Source of the DNA: Pseudoalteromonas sp. P1-25
GTDB taxonomy: Bacteria; Pseudomonadota; Gammaproteobacteria; Enterobacterales; Alteromonadaceae
Assembly (NCBI RefSeq): GCF_001401805.1
Contig: NZ_LKDW01000014.1
Span: forward strand, 1 to 64,000
Direction of reading: 5' to 3'
DNA length: 64,000 bases
The translations under genes were made by a program, and so were the position numbers. The notes under the pieces were generated by a model. The model made no database searches. It saw nothing but the letters and a program-made list of their open reading frames with translations, and was not told the DNA's origin. This document shows positions 35,647 to 45,173 of the stretch, piece by piece. Position 1 is the first letter of the stretch, and the number at the start of each line of letters is the position of its first letter.

Positions 35647-36254
35647 TGAAACACTTATTTTTAGCCATCACTGTGTTAATCACTCTTGCAGGGTGCAGTG
35701 CGTCAATTCAAACAGAAACGCAGTATTATCAGTTTGAACAACCCATTGCTTCATCATCCCGTCATGTTAAAGAAACAGATGCGCAGCTTAGAGTACAAAC
35801 TGTGGCACTTAGAGGCGCATTAAATAATTTAGGCATAGCGATGAAAATAGATAACAATCAAATTCACGCAGCAAATTACAATCTGTGGGGGGAATCGCCT
35901 GATGTTATGCTTACCGCTACAGCGCAACAAACCCTTTTCAATGCCATGCCTAATTGGATGGTCATCAAGGGCTTACCGGTAATTACCGAGCTTGATCAGC
36001 AAACGTTTTACGAGCTTGAGTATGAAGTACACCACTTTAATGGAGATATGCAAGGCAACGCTGATATTTCAGGGTTATGGCGCTTGTATTACACCCATCC
36101 AGAAACCGGCCGCAGCTTGATTAGCGTACATAATTTTTCACATATAGTGCCTATAGATGACGACGGTTACGATGGTTTAGTGGCCACCCTTGAGCAAACC
36201 TGGTACAACATAAATTTAGATGTGGCAAAAGCGATAGAGAAAGCACGTATTTAA
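35646..36254 (+). CDS. pqiC: PqiC, outer-membrane lipoprotein of the Pqi system
   Basis: The 202-residue protein has a lipoprotein signal (TLAGCSAS, Cys at about 17) and the ABC-type transport auxiliary/DUF330 fold seen in PqiC (YmbA). Typical features are an early QYYQFEQP strand and a Trp-rich LSGLWRLYYTHP-like strand in the second half (here ADISGLWRLYYT). PqiC sits on the outer membrane and meets the tip of the PqiB needle. Its ATG shares a base with the pqiB stop (TAATG), completing the pqiABC operon. Confidence 0.88.
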   Translation: MKHLFLAITVLITLAGCSASIQTETQYYQFEQPIASSSRHVKETDAQLRVQTVALRGALNNLGIAMKIDNNQIHAANYNLWGESPDVMLTATAQQTLFNAMPNWMVIKGLPVITELDQQTFYELEYEVHHFNGDMQGNADISGLWRLYYTHPETGRSLISVHNFSHIVPIDDDGYDGLVATLEQTWYNINLDVAKAIEKARI

Positions 36255-36638
36255 ACACTAACTATAGGGCGGTTTTATGGTCACTAAAAATCGCCCTCCT
36301 CCCCTATTTATTTAAACAGAGCAAAATGCAGCCAATTTTGCTACCGATGCTCAAGCTATTATCATTCTAACATTCGTATTAATGCCAATTTGCTTAATTA
36401 AGTGAACCATTTTGAAGCGTTTAGAACGTATTGGTAGCTGGCCAAAAATTCTAATCATTTGTGATAAAAGAGAATTAATAACGCATATAGCGACATGTTT
36501 AGCCCCATAAAATGATTACGTATTATTGCGCATGGGTATAAGTTGTCAGCTAATTGATGCGTATAGCCTAAAGAAAATATAAAAAACCCAGTACATATTT
36601 GCACTGGGTTTTGCGTTAAATACATAATCTATACAAAA
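36255..36638. other. intergenic region with degenerate dispersed repeat and terminator
   Basis: No gene is seen in these 384 bp. A weak AGGGCG/CGCCCT hairpin follows pqiC. At 36382-36409 a sequence with ACCAAT-like/TAATTAA features resembles one at 49563-49590 and may be a dispersed non-coding repeat. The right end holds the terminator of the M16 peptidase gene. Confidence 0.5.
36582..36613 (-). terminator. Rho-independent terminator of the M16 peptidase gene
   Basis: AAAACCCAGT (36583-36592) pairs with ACTGGGTTTT (36603-36612) around a ten-base loop. On the minus strand a T run follows. Confidence 0.88.
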
Positions 36639-39530
36639 TTATTTTTGTAATTTTATTCCTTTGTAATAGGTTTCCAGCGATTTAATTTTCGTTTGATTTG
36701 GCAAATCTGCAAAGTCGCTTTCTGTAAACTTAGTACCACGTAGTTGCACATTTAAACGTGCAGCTTGCGGGTTTAACATAGTTTGTTTGTAATACTGCTT
36801 AATATCTTCAAGCGTTACTTTTTCGACTTCATCAATTAGTTTTTGTTTGGAGTCAAAATTAAAGTTTTCGCGGTACCAATCTGTAATGAGAGGCCCCATC
36901 TCATCGCTTAAGTTTTTAGGTTGCTCTTTGAGAGATACAAGCGTAGCGTTTTTAAGTTGGGTAAAGGTATCTAAACTCATATTATCAAGCTCTACCGCGT
37001 ACTCTTTTTTGAATTGATCAAAACGTGCCTGAATTTCTTTTGGCCCTTTAACCGGCGTTTGTATGAACAAGCCGATTGCCGAGTAATCCTCTATTGGGCG
37101 AGCCAACGCACCTACAGCATATGCAAGTTGCTCTTCGGTACGCATTTTGTCAAACGCAACCGTTCTAAAGTGACTTTGTAGTACTGCAGCTTGTGCTTTT
37201 TGTTTATAGCCGGCTATTGGGTGTACGCTCATATCTACAACAGCTACATCAGCTACATCAATATCTTTTTGAAGTACCCATGTTTCGCCAGGCTGCGGTA
37301 ACCATGCTTTACTGCGCGCAAACTCACTCGATGTATGATTGCTTGGTAAAGTGGCACTTAATTCATTGGCTATCGATTCTATATCTTGTTGGTTGTAATT
37401 ACCGTAGCTAAATACACGTAAATCGTTGGTGGCAAACGTGGCTGTTTTTAGCTTGTTTAAATCGGCAACGCTTAACGCTTCTGCCGCTTTTATCAGTGCC
37501 TCTGTATCAAAGCTGCCTGTGCGGGTAAGTTTAGAGTAAGCGCCAAATGCCTGTGCATACGGAAATTGCTTTTGCTGATTTAACAAGCCACGTTTGTAGC
37601 GATCAATTGCTTGGTTAAATGCTTGTGCTGTTACCTCGGCTTTTAACCCGCTTAGCGCTTGTTTTAAAAGTACATCTTGCTTATCGGTAAAGCCACTCAT
37701 TGATAAAACTAAACCATTACTTGGCGCAAGGTTTACGCTCATGCCGGCAATGGCGGCTTCGGTGCTTAATTGGCTTTGTTGCATGTTATATAAGTCAGCC
37801 CATACTGCGTATAGTACTTCAGCCTTAATATCGTTTAAGCCAGGTTGAGTATTAATATATACCTCAACCAGCCCCTTGGGCTGGGCTGCAAATTTTTGGC
37901 TTGCTTGGCGCCATACTTTTACGCCGTTTTTGTCGTAAGCCAATTCAGGGTGTTCTTGCTCTTTAAACTTGGCTGTTTTAATGGCAAAGCTTTCTGGTAG
38001 TAAGTTATTTACACTGGGTAAAGCAAGCTTAAACTCGCTTGATGTTTTCCAACTGGCAATTTCGGCATCGCTAATATCTTCAATACGGTATTTACCGTCA
38101 TAAAAATGCAGTTGCGAGTCGGTTTCTTCTTGTTGCGAAATATACCATACGCGCAGCGTATCGGGATTTAATTGTTTAAGTACTGCGTTTATCGCCTCTG
38201 CGTCAAATTTGGCATAATAATAAGGCGCATCAATGGCATGATTTAATGGATAATCTTGCATGCTGCCAGTAAGCGCGCTGACATAACTAAACTCATCGCC
38301 TTTTTCTAAAAACTTAAATTGATTGCTAAGCGATGTACGAATTTCGTTAAAGTACTTAGCGTCTACACCTTCTTTTTTAATCAGTTCAATGTATTGCATA
38401 ATAGTTGCGACAATTGTTTCGCGGTTTTTCATGCCTTCATCGGTTAATTCTAGCGAAATAGTCAGCGCGCCGTAATTGCCATACTGACTAGGCGACGGTG
38501 ACGCGGTTAATTGCGATACCCAGCCTTTGTCACGCAGTAATTGTGCAGGGCTACCTGGCATTTCATTACTCAATAAATAAGTAACATAACGATTAGGTTT
38601 AACCGCAAAGTCGCTGCTATTGTTATTAATAGTAAACTCAAGTTGCAGCTGTTTTACATCTTCATTTGGTGAATAGTACACTTTTTTGCCACCGGCTTTA
38701 TCAAAATCAAGCTCTGCGGTAACAGATGGTTTTTCAATGTGTTTATTTTCAATATCGGCAAAATAAGTTCTCGCTTTTTGCTCCATTTGCTCAATTGGCA
38801 AGTTAGAGATAAGCGCCACTTTCATAATGTTAGATGAATAGTATTTATTGTAAAAATCGACTGTTTCTTTGTGTAATTTGCTACCTTCTTTGTCTCCTAA
38901 CGTTTCTAGATTACCAATTAAAAAGCGGTTAGCTGGGTGATCCCCCATCATTTTACGGGCGAGTTTAAATTGGCCAAAAAAGTCCATTTCTCGGCGCATA
39001 GACCACTCGGCATTCACAGCGTTTTTTTCTTTATCTGCATACTCTGGGTAAAGCTTAGGGGCTTTAAAAAAGTCAGCAAAACGGTCTAGCGCTTCATCAA
39101 AAGCGTCGTTATTAATTTTAAACATGTAGTTGGTAATATCCAGCCAAGTATACGCATTATTTACCCCGCCATTTTTAGTCATAAAGTCGGAGTAGCCTTT
39201 GGTATCTGGGTAGCGCTCTGTGCCTAAAAAAAGCATATGCTCTAAGTAATGTGCCATACCTTGCTGCATCATAGGGTCGTGCAGTAAACCTACACCTACA
39301 CTTAACGATGCAGCTGATTTTTCAGCGCTTGGATCAGAGACTAAAATAACTTCTATTTCGTTTTCAAGCTTTAGGGTTTTATATTCACGCGTGTCATTTG
39401 GGCTTACAACTAATGTGTCTGAGAGTAAGGTGCTCTGCGAAGAACTAGCAACCGGTGAGGTAGATGATGTATTTGTACAGCCACTTAAAACTGCTAAAGC
39501 GATGGCGCTAAAACCAAGAATTTTTTTCAT
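36639..39530 (-). CDS. M16 family zinc metallopeptidase (pitrilysin/insulinase type), lipoprotein
   Basis: The 963-residue protein begins with a lipoprotein signal (AVLSGCTN, Cys at 18), so it is exported and probably anchored in the envelope. The inverted zinc motif HYLEH gives H94, E97 and H98, with the distal ligand E175 in VNAEWSMRR. The rest shows the four M16 domains of pitrilysin-like enzymes. These proteases degrade small peptides inside a closed chamber. E. coli protease III (962 residues) is the closest known model in length. It is monocistronic, with its own terminator. Confidence 0.93.
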   Translation of the reverse strand: MKKILGFSAIALAVLSGCTNTSSTSPVASSSQSTLLSDTLVVSPNDTREYKTLKLENEIEVILVSDPSAEKSAASLSVGVGLLHDPMMQQGMAHYLEHMLFLGTERYPDTKGYSDFMTKNGGVNNAYTWLDITNYMFKINNDAFDEALDRFADFFKAPKLYPEYADKEKNAVNAEWSMRREMDFFGQFKLARKMMGDHPANRFLIGNLETLGDKEGSKLHKETVDFYNKYYSSNIMKVALISNLPIEQMEQKARTYFADIENKHIEKPSVTAELDFDKAGGKKVYYSPNEDVKQLQLEFTINNNSSDFAVKPNRYVTYLLSNEMPGSPAQLLRDKGWVSQLTASPSPSQYGNYGALTISLELTDEGMKNRETIVATIMQYIELIKKEGVDAKYFNEIRTSLSNQFKFLEKGDEFSYVSALTGSMQDYPLNHAIDAPYYYAKFDAEAINAVLKQLNPDTLRVWYISQQEETDSQLHFYDGKYRIEDISDAEIASWKTSSEFKLALPSVNNLLPESFAIKTAKFKEQEHPELAYDKNGVKVWRQASQKFAAQPKGLVEVYINTQPGLNDIKAEVLYAVWADLYNMQQSQLSTEAAIAGMSVNLAPSNGLVLSMSGFTDKQDVLLKQALSGLKAEVTAQAFNQAIDRYKRGLLNQQKQFPYAQAFGAYSKLTRTGSFDTEALIKAAEALSVADLNKLKTATFATNDLRVFSYGNYNQQDIESIANELSATLPSNHTSSEFARSKAWLPQPGETWVLQKDIDVADVAVVDMSVHPIAGYKQKAQAAVLQSHFRTVAFDKMRTEEQLAYAVGALARPIEDYSAIGLFIQTPVKGPKEIQARFDQFKKEYAVELDNMSLDTFTQLKNATLVSLKEQPKNLSDEMGPLITDWYRENFNFDSKQKLIDEVEKVTLEDIKQYYKQTMLNPQAARLNVQLRGTKFTESDFADLPNQTKIKSLETYYKGIKLQK

Positions 39531-39698
39531 TTTGTTTTTCCATTAAAATTGCGCTTAGGATGCGCTAAAAACAACATAACAGGACTAAATTAACACTAAC
39601 AATTAAGGGTTTACCACAAAATAATACTAATTTATGTAACACATTGTGAAAAACACCTGCATACTTAAAGTCAGTAAAATAATAACGAAGGAAATAGG

Positions 39699-40118
39699 AT
39701 GGAAAAAATAATAATACTCGCCATGTTTGCACAAGTAACGTTATCGCTAATTGTAATGTTAATTATGGGCAAACGACGCTTTGCGGCTGCAAAAAACAAA
39801 CAATTACAGTTGAATGATTTTAAAACCATGCGCCTTGATAACGCAGGCGATACCGTACGCGTAGCCGATAGAAACTTTACTAATCAGTTTGAAATACCTG
39901 TGCTTTTTTATATCGGTTGTATTGTTGCACTGCAACTTAACAGCGCCAGCTATTTAATAACTGCGCTTGCGTGCTTATTTGTTATTTCGCGTGTTGTGCA
40001 TACGGTTATTCATATTGGCAGTAATAATGTAAGAATGCGCTTTAATGTTTTTTTACTTGGCTGCGCCAGCGTGTTTGCTTTATGGCTTGCGATTGTTTGG
40101 CGAATTTTAGCATTTTAG
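39699..40118 (+). CDS. MAPEG-family membrane protein
   Basis: The 139-residue protein has four predicted transmembrane helices. The MAPEG pattern is seen in FTNQFEIPVLFYIGCIVALQL and SRVVHTVIHI, matching the conserved NxxExPxxF and RxxHxxxH blocks. MAPEG proteins include glutathione transferases and peroxidases of eukaryotes; bacterial members mostly lack a proven reaction. AAGGAAATAGG precedes the ATG. It is closed by a strong hairpin terminator. Confidence 0.87.
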   Translation: MEKIIILAMFAQVTLSLIVMLIMGKRRFAAAKNKQLQLNDFKTMRLDNAGDTVRVADRNFTNQFEIPVLFYIGCIVALQLNSASYLITALACLFVISRVVHTVIHIGSNNVRMRFNVFLLGCASVFALWLAIVWRILAF

Positions 40119-40147
40119 CAAAAGCGGCTTTATTAGCCGCTTTTTAT
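40119..40147 (+). terminator. Rho-independent terminator after the MAPEG gene
   Basis: AAAGCGGCT (40121-40129) pairs with AGCCGCTTT (40135-40143) with a short TTATT-like loop and a following T run. It begins right after the stop codon. Confidence 0.88.
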
Positions 40148-40166
40148 TTATTGTTTAATGCATTGT

Positions 40167-40434
40167 TAGGGCCTGTTTATCTTTCGAGGTTAAATTTGCA
40201 GCAGTCTGTTTGGTAATTAGGCAAAGCAGAGCCTATGTAGTGTGGTTGCTCCCCATAAATAGGCGATAACGTAGCATAAATGCCAAACAGGCGCTGCCCG
40301 AAAGGGTTCTGCCTAGGGGGCATTTACTCTTTGTTGCTCGGTTTTTACTTAGCCCACTAGGTTACAAACCTCGCGCCGCGATTAAACGCCCCTAGATTGA
40401 ACAAACTTTAATCCTGAAAGGTCAACAGGCCCTA
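40167..40434 (+). mobile_element. MITE-like non-coding element, copy 1
   Basis: This 268-bp element has terminal inverted repeats: TAGGGCCTGTTTATCTTTC at the left, and TAGGGCCTGTTGACCTTTC when the right end is read on the other strand (20 of 25 terminal bases match). A second copy, about 95% identical, lies inverted at 50142-50408. No transposase frame is present, so it depends on an enzyme elsewhere. The ends begin with TA, consistent with insertion at a TA or TTA target. Its last three bases form the stop codon of the cyclophilin gene. Confidence 0.85.
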
Positions 40435-41190
40435 ATATTTGGCGCGATTTAAGCGTGTACCCACTCCAAGCAGTGCAATTAAGCAAAAGCCAACCCCCAT
40501 ACTCCCACCCGAGCTACTTACCGAACCAGCCTCAGAGGGTGAATCCTCTTGGCTTATTAATGTATTAGCTATTGGGTTTAAGCCGGCAGATGAAAGCGGG
40601 TCGTCATCTAATACCACCACACTATTAATAGTTACAAAGTTAGCGCTGCTCAGAGCGACATCGCTACTTGAGCATTGCTCACTGGTTATATCAACTAACG
40701 GAATATCACCACAGTGTACCAACCCTGCAATACTATCGAGCGTCGCTTGGCCTTGCGCTGTAATTTGTCCAAATACTGTAAAACCGCCATTTTGAGTATC
40801 AAGCGCTTCGCTATTATCAACCATATTAAAGAACCACTGGCTCGTTGCGCTGTTTTCATCGTTGGCTAATTTAGCCATCGCGATTGTGCCCTTCACATTA
40901 GATAAAACAGGCTCATTAACAACAGCAGGTTTAGTAGTTATTGGCACTAATTCGTCGGTAAATGTAAAGCCACCGCCTTGTATTACAAAGTCGCTGGCTG
41001 AGCGGTGTATAACAGTTTGGTTATATGCGTCATCTTCAATATAACTTAAAAAGTTAGCAACCGTATTGGGGGCTTGTTGATCAAACAAGTTAATTTGTAT
41101 TACACCGTGCGAGGTTTGCATTTCAACAATTGTGGCTTGGCTAGTAAAGCACGAAAACGCAAGTAGCGAGCCAATCAAGCACTTTTTCAT
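40432..41190 (-). CDS. secreted cyclophilin-type peptidyl-prolyl isomerase with GlyGly-CTERM tail
   Basis: The 252-residue protein has a signal peptide (LLAFSCFTSQA) and a cyclophilin domain with VIHRSASDFVIQGGG, which holds the catalytic arginine, and FGQITAQGQATLDSI. The enzyme would speed proline isomerisation in exported proteins. The C-terminus has a Ser/Gly-rich stretch (SSGGSMG), a hydrophobic helix (VGFCLIALLGVG) and basic residues (RLNR). This is the GlyGly-CTERM sorting signal cleaved by rhombosortase, pointing to type II secretion or surface display. The stop codon TAG is formed by the end of the adjacent mobile element, so the last residues (AKY) may differ from the ancestral end. 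Confidence 0.88.
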   Translation of the reverse strand: MKKCLIGSLLAFSCFTSQATIVEMQTSHGVIQINLFDQQAPNTVANFLSYIEDDAYNQTVIHRSASDFVIQGGGFTFTDELVPITTKPAVVNEPVLSNVKGTIAMAKLANDENSATSQWFFNMVDNSEALDTQNGGFTVFGQITAQGQATLDSIAGLVHCGDIPLVDITSEQCSSSDVALSSANFVTINSVVVLDDDPLSSAGLNPIANTLISQEDSPSEAGSVSSSGGSMGVGFCLIALLGVGTRLNRAKY

Positions 41191-41484
41191 TATGAGTCCT
41201 TTTGTTATTGTTATTTAAAGTAAGTGTTAATACTAAACAACACTATACGCCATGCTAGAGCATTAATGGAGCGCAACTACAAATAGCACCGCTTTAGTTA
41301 CATTTCATTACATATTATTTTAAATAACACTCACTTTATTTGCTTAATAAAAAGTTATTAATAATTTAATATTACTTTTATTAGCTGCAAATAAAAAAGG
41401 ATAAAATAAGTACGTTATTTATCGTAAAATTAGTTTAAACTAACCGTCTAATAAATTAAGCACAGCATAATAAACGGGTATTTC

Positions 41485-43107
41485 ATGCGTATAATTATTT
41501 TATTTTCAGTTATTTTATCTGTCATAGGTTGTACAAGCGCGCCTTTAAACACGGCCCCTTCCCCACAGTATATTACTGTATTACATACTAACGATAATCA
41601 TGGGCGCTTTTGGCATAACGAAAAAGGCGAGTACGGTATGGCAGCGCGTAAAACGCTAATTGACGCTTTACGCAACAAAGCACAACAGCAAGGCCATGCA
41701 GTTCTACTGCTATCAGGGGGTGATATAAACACCGGTATACCTGAGTCAGACTTGCAGCATGCTGAGCCTGATTTTAAGGGTATGTCATTACTGGGATACG
41801 ATGCTATGGCTATTGGTAACCATGAATTTGACAACCCGCTTAGCGTTTTAGCTAAGCAGCAACAATGGGCTAACTTTCCATTACTGTCTGCAAATATTTT
41901 TGATAAAGCAACCGGAGAAAACGCTTTTCAAGCTTATCAAATTTTCGAAAAAAATGGCTTAAAAATCGCGGTTATTGGGCTTACTACCACAGACACAGCT
42001 AAAATAGCTAACCCTCAATATATTGGGCATTTAGAATTTAAAGACCCTGCTGAGGTCACCGCATCCCTTGCTAAAAAAATTAAGGCGCAATATAACCCCG
42101 ATATTATGATTGCAGTGACACACATGGGCCATTATGTAGATGCAAACTTTGGTATTAATGCGCCAGGTGATGTGACGCTTGCGCGCTCTCTACCTACAAA
42201 TACTTTAGATATGATTATTGGCGGTCATTCGCAAGAGCCTGTTTGTATGGCTGGAAAAAATAAAAATGACGACAATTTTAAACCTGGACTTGCATGTAAG
42301 CCTGATCAGCAAAACGGCACATGGATTATGCAAGCGCATGAATGGGGTAAATATGTAGGTAAAGCAGAGTTCAAACTAGAAAATGGTACGCTGACCTTAC
42401 TAGATTACAAATTAATGCCAGTTAATTTATATGTAGATGAAGTTCAAGCCGATGGGTCAAGTAAACAAGTATTAGCAAATCAATACATTGAGCCTGATCC
42501 TACTTTAAAAGCTTTTTTGGCTACGTACCAAGCCAAAGGCGCAAAACAAATTGCTGGAAAAATTGGCAGTGTTGATGCGCGCTTAGAGGGCGATAGAAAC
42601 AAAGTACGTTACCAACAAACCAACTTAGCACGCGTGATAATTCAAGCACAAATGAATGTAGTCGGTGCCGATTTCGGCCTTATTAGTGGTGGCGGGATCA
42701 GAAGTTCAATTGAAGCCGGTGATATTAGCTATAAAGATATTTTAAAAGTGCACCCGTTTAAAAATCGCATTACCTATATGGACTGGCAAGGAAATGATCT
42801 ATGGGATTACTTAGAGACAGTCACTGGCTTCCCTGTTGATGCGGGGGCCTATTTGCAATATCACAAATTGGCATTCACTCGTAAAAATGGCAAATTAGTC
42901 AGTGTATTTATTAACGGTAAACCGCTTGATAAAAATAAAACCTATCGAATGAGTTTGAATAGTTATAACGCATCAGGTGGTGATGGTTACCCCGCAATAA
43001 ATAAACTTAAAGGCTTTGTGAGCACAGACGAAACCGATGCACAGGCACTTAAAACGTTTATCATGCAACATAGCCCACTTAAAGCTGCGGAGTTTGCACC
43101 TAAATAA
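41485..43107 (+). CDS. 5'-nucleotidase/UshA-like metallophosphoesterase, lipoprotein
   Basis: The 540-residue protein has a lipoprotein signal (LSVIGCTSAP, Cys at 16). The calcineurin-like domain carries the metal-binding motifs LHTNDNHG, GNHEFD and GGHSQEP. The C-terminal 5'-nucleotidase domain contains LISGGGIRSSIEAG and the nucleobase-stacking region YNASGGDGYP. Such enzymes release nucleosides and phosphate from extracellular nucleotides in the periplasm. AACGGGTATTTC precedes the ATG. The gene is monocistronic, closed by a hairpin shared with the convergent gene. Confidence 0.92.
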   Translation: MRIIILFSVILSVIGCTSAPLNTAPSPQYITVLHTNDNHGRFWHNEKGEYGMAARKTLIDALRNKAQQQGHAVLLLSGGDINTGIPESDLQHAEPDFKGMSLLGYDAMAIGNHEFDNPLSVLAKQQQWANFPLLSANIFDKATGENAFQAYQIFEKNGLKIAVIGLTTTDTAKIANPQYIGHLEFKDPAEVTASLAKKIKAQYNPDIMIAVTHMGHYVDANFGINAPGDVTLARSLPTNTLDMIIGGHSQEPVCMAGKNKNDDNFKPGLACKPDQQNGTWIMQAHEWGKYVGKAEFKLENGTLTLLDYKLMPVNLYVDEVQADGSSKQVLANQYIEPDPTLKAFLATYQAKGAKQIAGKIGSVDARLEGDRNKVRYQQTNLARVIIQAQMNVVGADFGLISGGGIRSSIEAGDISYKDILKVHPFKNRITYMDWQGNDLWDYLETVTGFPVDAGAYLQYHKLAFTRKNGKLVSVFINGKPLDKNKTYRMSLNSYNASGGDGYPAINKLKGFVSTDETDAQALKTFIMQHSPLKAAEFAPK

Positions 43108-43116
43108 AAAAGTTTT

Positions 43117-43149
43117 TAAAAAGGAAAGTAGCTGGCTACTTTCCTTTTA
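43117..43149. terminator. bidirectional terminator between convergent genes
   Basis: AAAAGGAAAGTAGC pairs with GCTACTTTCCTTTT almost without loop, and T runs lie on both sides. The stop codon of the minus-strand gene (43136-43138) lies inside the stem. Confidence 0.8.
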
Positions 43150-44080
43150 TTTCGATATTTCCCTTTGCAATATTTATTAACGCATAGCTATGTAATCGAG
43201 ACCTCGAACCTTCGCCATAGGCTTTAGGCGGATAGTAAATATCTTTCATATCAGGGTGCTCTGATAATACCTCATCTAAAGCTGCACGTATCTCGCTTAA
43301 TGTTTTTTCTAAACTGCTATTAAAATTTGGGCGCTTGCGTATAGTGTGCCCAAGCTCAATCAACCTGTAAAAGTACTTATTAGCCAACTCTATAAGCTCA
43401 TCTGGCACATATTTATTTTGATTTAGCACAACATCACGGTTATCTCTGCAAAACTCTATCAAGGCTAAATAAAAGCATAGCGGCTTGTTTGCTAAACACA
43501 CCGTATTTTCTGGAAAGTAATTATTGCTGAGCGTTTTAGTGTTTAAATCAATAATCAGTACAAGCTCTTTAGGCGTGCTTACCTCTGTATTGGCGTTTTG
43601 TGGCGTACCTTTTACCTCAGCAGGCATTTCCGTAATAGATTTTAACCATTTACTGAATAAAACACTCAAGACTAAGAATAACAAACAAATCAAAAACCGA
43701 GTTTCTGACCAAAATTGTGCGTTTTTCTCGAATACTAAAGAGACATGCGTGGTACTCGACTTAAGTGTTCTTACAAATTGATTTGGTTTTAAAACTAAAG
43801 GCTTTGCAGACTTTGGCACAATTTTAACTAAACGTAAGTTGTTGCCTAAATAATCGTTAAGCTTTATTAAATAGTCTTGCACTGCATGCTGATTACCCGA
43901 GTGCTTTAAAAGAGCGTTAGAAAGCGCAATTAACGGCAAGTCTAGGGCTACTTGTTTTTCCGTTTCGATAACCTGGTGTTTAATGACGTGATTCTGCTCG
44001 CTAATGACAGAGACATAGAATACAAAGCAATTAATAAAAAAAACAGCACAGCCAAAAACAACATATTTATACTTATCCAT
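43136..44080 (-). CDS. two-TM membrane protein of unknown function, paired with a PhnD-like binding protein
   Basis: The start at 44080 overlaps the upstream gene by 8 bp and gives 314 residues. A first transmembrane helix (about 5-25) is followed by a periplasmic domain of about 100 residues, a second helix (about 125-145) and a cytoplasmic domain of about 165 residues. That last part is predicted mainly helical, with basic patches (TIRKRPNFNSSLEKTL, GEGSRSRLHSY). I do not recognise the family. The topology and its tight coupling to a solute-binding protein suggest a one-component or sensor-like membrane receptor, but no kinase, GGDEF or clear HTH motif is visible. Confidence 0.6.
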   Translation of the reverse strand: MDKYKYVVFGCAVFFINCFVFYVSVISEQNHVIKHQVIETEKQVALDLPLIALSNALLKHSGNQHAVQDYLIKLNDYLGNNLRLVKIVPKSAKPLVLKPNQFVRTLKSSTTHVSLVFEKNAQFWSETRFLICLLFLVLSVLFSKWLKSITEMPAEVKGTPQNANTEVSTPKELVLIIDLNTKTLSNNYFPENTVCLANKPLCFYLALIEFCRDNRDVVLNQNKYVPDELIELANKYFYRLIELGHTIRKRPNFNSSLEKTLSEIRAALDEVLSEHPDMKDIYYPPKAYGEGSRSRLHSYALINIAKGNIEIKGK

Positions 44081-44954
44081 TTTTAATGCTCTCATCTTTT
44101 GCTGTTACGTGTTCTGAGGTGCAATCCCAGTATGATTGTGCTTCTTTGTAATAGCTTAATGTTTGTTCTTTAGACATATCAAGAATATGACGCTGCACAG
44201 CGCATAATAGGTCAGTATTATTTTGCTGCATTTTTAAATACCAACGTGAACCTGAAATTTTGTTACTTAAGGGCGTTATATAATTTTTTGAAAAACGCTC
44301 GGCGTCACTCTCTTTCCAAAAAGATGCAATAATATCTACCTGCCCATTAGCTAATAAATCACGAAGCTCGCTGTGTGAACTTGCATAAGTAATGTCTAAG
44401 TTGCCTTGGTTTATATTTAAATCTTTAAACACCTTTTTGGGTAATATATGGCCAGAGCGGCTTGTAGGGTAATCCAACAAGCCTATGCGCTTATCTAAAA
44501 AGTACTGTTTTGTTAAGCGAGGTTTTTCCTTTGAAGAAATAAAGTACGCTGTATAATCAGAAAAGCCCACAACGGCTTGGTAGTTGTAGGTAAGCTCAGC
44601 ATTAAAAGCGTTCATTATATTATTTTTTGCAAGTACCAGATCCGCTATCCCTTTACCCACAAAGTCAAAGCTTTCAGTTGTGCTATCGCCCCAATAACCT
44701 TTAACAGAACCATATTGCTTAGTTACTACTGAATCAACGCAAAGCGACTCAGTAAGTCGCTCTGCAACACTTTGCGAGGGCGTAAATACAATGAGCTGAT
44801 TTTTGTTCTCACTTGCCGTGGTATAACATTGTGTTGACGTTTTTATTAATTCTGGAAAAGTAATTTCGTCACTGTTTACGCTTACATTTCCTACAGACCA
44901 CGCAGCAACCATAACCAGAAACAAAAGTGTAACAAACGACAGTTTATGTAACAT
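44073..44954 (-). CDS. PhnD-like periplasmic phosphate/phosphonate-type solute-binding protein
   Basis: The start at 44954 has AGAGG just upstream and gives 293 residues with a signal peptide (LLFLVMVAAWSVGNV). The body resembles PhnD-type type-2 periplasmic binding proteins: VTKQYGSVKGYWGDSTTESF, FNAELTYNYQAVVGFSDYTA, and RIGLLDYPTSRSGHILPKKVF as the ligand-binding region. No ABC permease or ATPase is next to it. Instead its gene overlaps that of a two-TM membrane protein, so the pair may sense rather than import a ligand. The ligand is unknown; phosphonate is only a family association. Confidence 0.7.
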   Translation of the reverse strand: MLHKLSFVTLLFLVMVAAWSVGNVSVNSDEITFPELIKTSTQCYTTASENKNQLIVFTPSQSVAERLTESLCVDSVVTKQYGSVKGYWGDSTTESFDFVGKGIADLVLAKNNIMNAFNAELTYNYQAVVGFSDYTAYFISSKEKPRLTKQYFLDKRIGLLDYPTSRSGHILPKKVFKDLNINQGNLDITYASSHSELRDLLANGQVDIIASFWKESDAERFSKNYITPLSNKISGSRWYLKMQQNNTDLLCAVQRHILDMSKEQTLSYYKEAQSYWDCTSEHVTAKDESIKNG

Positions 44955-45173
44955 GACCTCTATAAACCCCACCAATAAGGTGTACCTAACAATGCAAAGG
45001 CTATATTTGAACAATATTTCTTACTTATTACAATAGGTAATTTTACCCATATATCATAACTAGCTGAAATTAAAGGGTTATGAATAAGAAATAATGAATA
45101 CTCTTGACTCCTTCCTATATTAAGTAAAAACAATCACAATGCTCATACCAGCTATATAGGTGAATAAAAATAA

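Noticed and set aside
40167..40434. Element considered as a complete insertion sequence
   Set aside because: Only 268 bp long and without a transposase frame; better described as a MITE-like element.
44955..45014. Longer N-terminus for the PhnD-like protein (start at 45014)
   Set aside because: It would place 20 residues ahead of a good signal peptide; the start at 44954 has AGAGG directly upstream.
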